Origin: Candidatus Poribacteria bacterium | GTDB taxonomy: Bacteria; Poribacteria; WGA-4E; WGA-3G | Direction of reading: 5' to 3' | NCBI GenBank assembly: GCA_026702755.1 | Contig: JAPPBX010000102.1 | Span: 24,402 to 88,401 of the forward strand | DNA: 64,000 bases | Shown here: piece by piece, positions 59,698 through 64,000 of the stretch | Numbering within the stretch: the stretch's first letter is position 1 | Layout: the number at the start of each line of letters is the position of its first letter | Made by a program: the position numbers and the translations under genes | The notes under the pieces: generated by a model | Told to the model about the DNA's origin: nothing | Database searches by the model: none | The model's input: the letters and a program-made list of their open reading frames with translations, nothing else

Positions 59698-60715
59698 AGA
59701 ATTTTCCGTCGCGGACCTCGAAGTAGGTCGGTTTCCTGAGTGTGGTGCCACCTATCCGAACCCATTCTGCCATCCACTCAATCATCTGTTCTAAAGAGAC
59801 ACGCGGGTATCCAAACAGTCGATGACATTGAGAGGCATTGCTTAGCAGTGCTGTTTCTGCCTCCTGTCCCTCAAAAATCGGCGATTTGTTGAGGAGTGTT
59901 CCGAAACGCGACGCAAGGGAGCGTATAGAAACAGTCTCTGGACCCGTTACGTTGAGAATCAAGGGTGGACTTTGGCAGTGTGCGAAAGCACGCAACGCAA
60001 TCGCGTTAGCGTCCCCTTGCCATATTACGTTTACATTGCCCATTTTCAGGGAAATTGATTCCTCAGTATAAACTTTTTCGGCGATATCCAACAATATCCC
60101 GTAGCGGAGGTCAATCGCGTAATTCAAACGTAGGATCGCCATCGGTGTGCCGTATTGCAGTGAAAAATGGGTACATATTCGTTCACGACTCAGACAGGAT
60201 TGCGCGTATTCGCCAATCGGGGAAACGGATGAATCCTCAGTTGAACCGCCGTGAGAGACTGGGGTCAGTGGGTAAACATTTCCTGTTGAAAAAACGACCA
60301 GCCGAGAATCTTTAAATTTTTCCGCTACACGTCCCGGCATATAACTGTTCATTGCCCATGTCAGGTGCTCGTTGCCTGTTGAACCGAATTTCCTGCCTGC
60401 CATTAAAATTACGTTTTGAGTGTCAGGCAAATTTTGCAGATATTCTTCCGAGAGCAAGTCAGCAGTGATCGTTTCGATACCGGCTTCATGTAAATCTTCG
60501 CGCAGCCTTGGAGCCGAAAAACGAGAGACACCGGTAACCTTTTTGGTAATACCCGCACAATCGATTGCGCGTTTTGCCTGTTTGGCGAGTGTCGGCCCCA
60601 TTTTTCCACCGACACCGAGAATGAGGATATCCCCTTCCAGTGCAGCGATTGACGCTATCACCTCGTCTGTCGGTTCTGATAGTCGTGATTCCAGTTGGAT
60701 TTCTGTTTTTATCAA
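59696..60715 (-). CDS. NAD-dependent epimerase/dehydratase-like protein
   Basis: A 339-residue Rossmann-fold protein of the extended SDR type. The nucleotide-binding loop is G-V-G-G-K-M-G-P (about 34-41), with V-F-S-T-G-N-V-Y as the central strand and catalytic Ser/Thr region. G-E-Y-A-Q-S-C provides the Tyr, but the Lys of Y-x-x-x-K reads Cys. L-R-L-N-Y-A-I-D and L-N-V-T-G-P are also typical. The start appears to be TTG 60715, without a clear ribosome-binding site, so the true N-terminus is uncertain. The substrate is probably a nucleotide sugar or related compound. Confidence 0.8.
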   Translation of the reverse strand: MIKTEIQLESRLSEPTDEVIASIAALEGDILILGVGGKMGPTLAKQAKRAIDCAGITKKVTGVSRFSAPRLREDLHEAGIETITADLLSEEYLQNLPDTQNVILMAGRKFGSTGNEHLTWAMNSYMPGRVAEKFKDSRLVVFSTGNVYPLTPVSHGGSTEDSSVSPIGEYAQSCLSRERICTHFSLQYGTPMAILRLNYAIDLRYGILLDIAEKVYTEESISLKMGNVNVIWQGDANAIALRAFAHCQSPPLILNVTGPETVSIRSLASRFGTLLNKSPIFEGQEAETALLSNASQCHRLFGYPRVSLEQMIEWMAEWVRIGGTTLRKPTYFEVRDGKF

Positions 60716-60891
60716 GGGTTTTTTAACATTTTTAACAATTGAGTTTTACTCGTTTTCGGACAACAGAGGAAGCGGTTTTTGCGCTCAAAATTTTTCGCTG
60801 TAAGAACGACTTCAGCAGTTTCCGAAAGAAAGAAAGGTAAGCGAAGCGCGCCGAGTAACACTTGTAGGAGGAGTGTCTAACCTCGATTTAA

Positions 60892-61671
60892 TTAATACTC
60901 AGCCTTGATGTTTGCCCACGTAGTGCTTAGTTTTTCTCTGGGATCAACGGCGAATAAAACGCCATTATTCATGTCGGCTTTAATTTCATCCTCACTCAAT
61001 GCGCGGGTATAAAACGCGAACTCGTCAATAAAACCATTGAGATGTTGAATATCTGCTTCATTGTCCTTACCCAGAACGATGGCACCCGTCGGTGCGGCAA
61101 AGATCGTAAACTTTCCGCTCCACGCCTCTTCCGCTACAACTTTACCGTTAAAATAAGACTTTTGGACCTTACCGTCATAAGTGCCAGCGATATGCACCCA
61201 CTTTTTGACTGGAAGTTCGGGAATTGCTGTACGATGCTCCGTATTTTTGGTGTCGTAGATGTAAAATACCATCTCCCCTGCGCCTTCAATGAAGGTTTCG
61301 GCGGGCCATGCGCCCGCTGTATTCAGTGCTTCCCAAACTTGCTGTGTGTCACCGGTGATTGCGCTAAGCATCACCCAATGTTCCACGGTCATCTCTGCTA
61401 ACTCAACGTCTGTCAACCCCGGGACTTCTGGTGGACTTTTAATAGCACTTCCGCCATCAAATTCCATTGCACCGCCAAGTTTACCATCTTTACTCCATTC
61501 TGCACCTGAGATTTCGCCGTCAAACCCGTTACCACTATCGTCTGTAACCTCTTTTTCATCCTTGTCGAAGGAGTAGTAGATTAGCAAATCTGGATCATTC
61601 CGAATTGCCTCAACGTTTGCTGAAAGCGCGAGAACAGTACAAAAAACTAACCAAAATAACACCCTTTTCAT
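60892..61671 (-). CDS. Secreted LamG-domain protein
   Basis: A 259-residue protein. AAGGAG precedes ATG 61671. The signal peptide covers about 1-22 (N-V-E-A). The LamG fold covers about 28-235: L-L-I-Y-Y-S-F-D, D-D-S-G-N-G-F-D-G, W-V-H-I-A-G-T-Y-D-G and I-D-E-F-A-F-Y-T-R-A-L-S. It ends K-L-S-T-T-W-A-N-I-K. A second LamG gene follows on the same strand at 61824, with related but not identical sequence. Confidence 0.88.
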   Translation of the reverse strand: MKRVLFWLVFCTVLALSANVEAIRNDPDLLIYYSFDKDEKEVTDDSGNGFDGEISGAEWSKDGKLGGAMEFDGGSAIKSPPEVPGLTDVELAEMTVEHWVMLSAITGDTQQVWEALNTAGAWPAETFIEGAGEMVFYIYDTKNTEHRTAIPELPVKKWVHIAGTYDGKVQKSYFNGKVVAEEAWSGKFTIFAAPTGAIVLGKDNEADIQHLNGFIDEFAFYTRALSEDEIKADMNNGVLFAVDPREKLSTTWANIKAEY

Positions 61672-61823
61672 CGTTATCTCCTTTTCTATTTTAAACAGAG
61701 AGCCTAAAATTTTAGAGGTTTTGATGGTTCGTTAACAAGTTATTTGCTGATTATTGGTTGCTGACGAGGTTTCAAACCCCGCCAGCAACAATATATGTGT
61801 CTTTTCGATAAGCCGAAGTTAAG

Positions 61824-62609
61824 TTATCTGTTCGACTTAATGTTCGCCCAAGATGTGGCGAGTTTGCCTTGTGGCTCTACCGGTGTCAGGAATGATGCAG
61901 CATCTTGGTTCATGCTTGCTTTGATCTCATCTGCTGAAAGCGCGCGATTCCAGAGCCGCACCTCATCAACGCTCCCTGTCCATGCTTCGCCGCTCCAAGT
62001 GCCGATTTGCACCGCGCTCGTATTTTGTGCAGGCGCGACTGGGTTGCCAGACTCCTCGGAGTGTGTTACTTCGCCGTCTACGTAGATCTCCACTAAGCCG
62101 CTATTATCATCCGTGTGGGTGTAGGCGAGATAATACCACTTGCCTGTTTCGAGTGCTGTTTCGTTGTCGTTGATGTCTTTGAATCCACCGGCTGCGCCAT
62201 TAGTCCAAACTTTGATACCGTTCGCTGGGTTCATGCCGAATCCAAAGCCGATATGTCGGGTTGCACCGCCCTGTCGAGTGCCGAAGATAATGGCGTGCGC
62301 GCTTGGAAGCCGATCCAACTGCACCCATGCTGCTTGTGTGATTGCTCCTTCTATATGAAAGGCAGCATCGTCTTCAATGAGAACGTGATCTGCTGAAGCC
62401 GCAAATTGCAGTGCCGTTCCGTGCTTCCCATCAATCCATTTTGCATTGCCCTTTAGCTCACCCTCAAACCCGTTTGCGGATAAATCTTGGGTCGCAGTAC
62501 CGGAACCTTCATCAAGTGGCATGTATAGGACGAGTCCTTCCATTAGGTCCGCGTGAGAAAACGTCACACATAAGAGTAAACAGAGTGTGATTGTTGAAAA
62601 GAGTTTCAT
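61824..62609 (-). CDS. Secreted LamG-domain protein
   Basis: A 261-residue protein. AAGGAG precedes ATG 62609. The signal peptide covers about 1-20 (F-S-H-A). The LamG fold has G-L-V-L-Y-M-P-L-D, D-L-S-A-N-G-F-E-G, W-Y-Y-L-A-Y-T-H-T-D and V-D-E-V-R-L-W-N-R-A-L-S-A-D-E-I-K. It ends K-L-A-T-S-W-A-N-I-K. It is the first minus-strand gene before the long promoter-bearing region. Confidence 0.88.
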   Translation of the reverse strand: MKLFSTITLCLLLCVTFSHADLMEGLVLYMPLDEGSGTATQDLSANGFEGELKGNAKWIDGKHGTALQFAASADHVLIEDDAAFHIEGAITQAAWVQLDRLPSAHAIIFGTRQGGATRHIGFGFGMNPANGIKVWTNGAAGGFKDINDNETALETGKWYYLAYTHTDDNSGLVEIYVDGEVTHSEESGNPVAPAQNTSAVQIGTWSGEAWTGSVDEVRLWNRALSADEIKASMNQDAASFLTPVEPQGKLATSWANIKSNR

Positions 62610-62681
62610 GGAGTCTCCTTTTATAGTAAATTATAGAATTAAGTTGACGTTTCAATAGAAGCGGAAATCTCCATCGCCGCT

Positions 62682-62702
62682 GGCGAGGATTGTATCCTCG
62701 CC
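62682..62702. repeat. GGCGAGGAT palindromic element
   Basis: GGCGAGGAT-TGT-ATCCTCGCC near the 5' side of the LamG gene, the same family as 36354-36374. An imperfect relative, ACGAGGTTTCAAACCCCG, lies near 61763-61780. Confidence 0.75.
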
Positions 62703-62919
62703 TCTTGCAATGTCCAAGTAATTATAGATTTTGCTATAGTTGAAAAGTGAAAACAGTCTAAAATTATACCGAAGTTCAAAAAGCAAAAACAATAGTTGTT
62801 TTTTTCTTCTTGCATGATATACTAACAGATTTTCGTTTTTGTCTCAATACAGAAAATTTTATTCCAAAAAACAAGTTGTTTTACTTCACACGCCTCATCT
62901 TGTGGAGATTTAAAAAAGT

Positions 62920-62948
62920 TTGCAATACAGATGCTTGTGTGATATAAT
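62920..62948 (+). promoter_or_regulatory. Sigma-70-like promoter P1
   Basis: TTGCAA, 17 bases, TATAAT, with TGTGA before the -10 and an A-tract just upstream of the -35. Confidence 0.65.
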
Positions 62949-62957
62949 TAAAAAAAC

Positions 62958-62987
62958 TTGACAATTTTTCCATGGATGACCTATAAT
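62958..62987 (+). promoter_or_regulatory. Sigma-70-like promoter P2
   Basis: Consensus TTGACA, 18 bases, consensus TATAAT, with seven A residues just upstream of the -35. Confidence 0.75.
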
Positions 62988-63011
62988 TTGCACTGGAACC
63001 TAAAAAAAGAC

Positions 63012-63041
63012 TTGACGAAGTAAGTGTGTTTGTGATATTAT
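63012..63041 (+). promoter_or_regulatory. Sigma-70-like promoter P3
   Basis: TTGACG, 18 bases, TATTAT, with TGTGA before the -10 and an A-tract upstream of the -35. Confidence 0.65.
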
Positions 63042-63062
63042 ACACGCGAAAATGAAAAAATC

Positions 63063-63092
63063 TTGACATTTAAGGTTCAGATAGTGTATAAT
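63063..63092 (+). promoter_or_regulatory. Sigma-70-like promoter P4
   Basis: Consensus TTGACA, 18 bases, consensus TATAAT, preceded by an A-rich tract. A weaker fifth box pair (TTACCT, 17 bases, TATACT) follows at 63113-63141. Confidence 0.75.
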
Positions 63093-63162
63093 TTATGGTA
63101 ACTTGAAAAAAGTTACCTCCCGAATGTGTTTCTGGTATACTGAATACAGACATCGGGTTTTG

Positions 63163-63193
63163 TACCGTAACGCCCCATAGTTACGTTACGGTA
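63163..63193 (+). other. Perfect inverted repeat in the leader
   Basis: TACCGTAACG (63163-63172) and CGTTACGGTA (63184-63193) around an 11-base loop, just downstream of the last promoter. It could be an operator or an mRNA stabilising hairpin. Confidence 0.6.
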
Positions 63194-63216
63194 ACCAAAA
63201 GATATGAACGTTATGT

Positions 63217-63242
63217 CCTATAGGCGAAAATTGCCAAGGACG
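63217..63242 (+). other. Possible hairpin in the leader
   Basis: GTCCT-ATA-GGC pairs with GCC-A-AGGAC around GAAAATT. It could be part of a structured leader; no known riboswitch family was recognised. Confidence 0.35.
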
Positions 63243-63943
63243 ACAAACGACCATGAATAACCGAATTGTTAACTTTCAGTTAAAAAAAGTAGTTAGTCAA
63301 GATGTCCGATGCGGCCTTGACACGTCAGCGGTAGTGAACCCTTGTGCTGCCTTACGTCGCGTTATCAATATTAACTATCCGTTTTACCCCCCCCGCCACG
63401 ATTTAACTGTGAGTTAACTTTATCCAACCTTTGTTCCATCGTTGCCCGCTTGGTAAGGGTAACCACTAATCCACTTATACCATTTCTAATAAGACGCACG
63501 CGAACCCAACCAGTAGAGAAGGCACTTCTGTGCTTGCTTCTTGCTGGGTATTTCTTTTCGCGTCCGTCCTATCCAGTAACCTGTGTCCGACGCAGCACCT
63601 TGGATTCCCAAGCCGGAAAATACCCCAAGGTGCTAAATCTGTTTAACTTTGCTGGCTCTGGCAAGCCATTATCTGCGGACACACAATTCACGATTGTTAA
63701 TTATGATCAAACTGATAGCAGGCAACTCCGCCTGCCACGAAATGCGGGAATTGACCCGCGAACAGTCTTCGCGCCTACTGCCTTGAAACCGCGAGGCGTG
63801 AGTGACGCGAACCCTGCGCGGCACATACCAAATCCCGCGCGTCGTATCCCTACTGCTACTGCAGTGGGATTGGTGCATGTACTTAGGCACATCAACACAA
63901 TTTGATTTTTTCAAATTTAACACTATGTAATAGGAGAATTTAA

Positions 63944-64000
63944 ATGAGGGTGTTTCATAAATCATTAATATTCTATCGAAAGACAGTTTTAATGTGTGTG
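63944..64000 (+). CDS. Start of a strongly promoted gene, cut by the window end
   Basis: ATG 63944 has AGGAG seven bases upstream. The 19 visible codons read M-R-V-F-H-K-S-L-I-F-Y-R-K-T-V-L-M-C-V, a basic start turning hydrophobic, as in a signal peptide. Four or five tandem promoters and a leader of about 800 bases point to it. The product cannot be named; a very abundant surface protein would fit. Confidence 0.65.
   Translation, partial: MRVFHKSLIFYRKTVLMCV

Larger units (their letters stand above)
62610..63943 (+). other. Long AT-rich regulatory region and leader
   Basis: About 1.3 kb without a convincing gene. The first half is strongly A/T-rich and holds a tandem array of plus-strand promoters (62920-63141). 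The second half, about 800 bases, would be a long transcribed leader with hairpins (63163-63193, 63217-63242) and GC-richer segments before the ribosome-binding site at 63932. Confidence 0.7.

Noticed and set aside
63450..63905. A 151-codon plus-strand frame in the leader region
   Set aside because: No ribosome-binding site, Pro/Arg-rich low-quality translation, and it lies over inverted repeats.
1..64000. tRNA, tRNA-Sec, rRNA or selA/selB genes
   Set aside because: None could be recognised in the window, so the Sec machinery, if present, must be elsewhere.

Overview
The window looks like a chromosomal segment of an uncultured Gram-negative bacterium. The best guess is Candidatus Poribacteria or a close relative. 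This rests on many secreted LamG and carbohydrate-binding proteins ending in a T-T-W-x-x-(I/L)-K tail, large sets of ABC-2 permeases, a PorV/PorQ-type outer-membrane protein beside a giant Ig-repeat protein, and intergenic spaces packed with small palindromic repeats. There are no rRNA, tRNA, phage or CRISPR genes, and no complete insertion sequence. The taxonomic label is inference.

Layout. 1-8.0 kb (+): the end of an esterase/Ig-like protein, a LamG protein, a C-type-lectin-like protein and two ABC-2 permeases. 8.2-13.5 kb (-): an apparent operon of ABC ATPase, NEW3-type membrane-anchored protein, TolC-like outer-membrane protein and ECF sigma factor. 14.2-24.7 kb (-): two ABC-2 permeases, three paralogous thioredoxin-like exported proteins, a small membrane protein, and an ECF sigma factor fused through a transmembrane helix to a domain also found in two of the thioredoxin-like proteins. 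25-38 kb (-): a DUF4097-like protein, a lipid-free secreted protein, four more ABC-2 permeases, two coiled-coil secreted paralogues and a redoxin. 38-44 kb: small conserved proteins, an SDR-fold protein, Nnr (NAD(P)HX repair), an Ldh-family and a Gfo/Idh/MocA dehydrogenase. 44.5-55 kb (+): the 3131-residue Ig-repeat protein with a FlgD-like C-terminus, then a PorV/PorQ-family protein. 55-62.6 kb (-): NadA, two CBM-like proteins, a TolB-like propeller, an epimerase-like protein and two LamG proteins. 62.6-64 kb (+): a tandem promoter array and long leader ahead of a gene that runs off the window.

Main discovery. Two of the three thioredoxin-like genes (20997-22976 and 23167-24672) are each interrupted at exactly the same codon by an in-frame TGA, inside a C-TGA-G-S-G-K active-site motif. 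Downstream the frame stays open and conserved. The third paralogue (17265-18962) has a Gly codon there. A six-base-pair hairpin starts 17 nt after each TGA, where a bacterial SECIS element would be expected. I read these as two selenoproteins with a vicinal Cys-Sec pair, each normally mis-annotated as two truncated ORFs. The neighbouring membrane-tethered sigma factor shares a C-terminal domain with this family. ECF-like promoter motifs (GCAACC, 17 nt, GTC/CGTC) lie ahead of several minus-strand genes, including one selenoprotein and the ABC/TolC/sigma operon. Together this suggests an envelope redox or stress circuit; the circuit is inference, the sequence features are direct.

A second theme is repeat invasion. 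At least four families of short palindromic or tandem elements fill the spacers, and three have entered coding sequence: a signal-peptide region at 3157, the N-terminus of the protein starting at 12737, and the C-terminus of the ORF at 56498.
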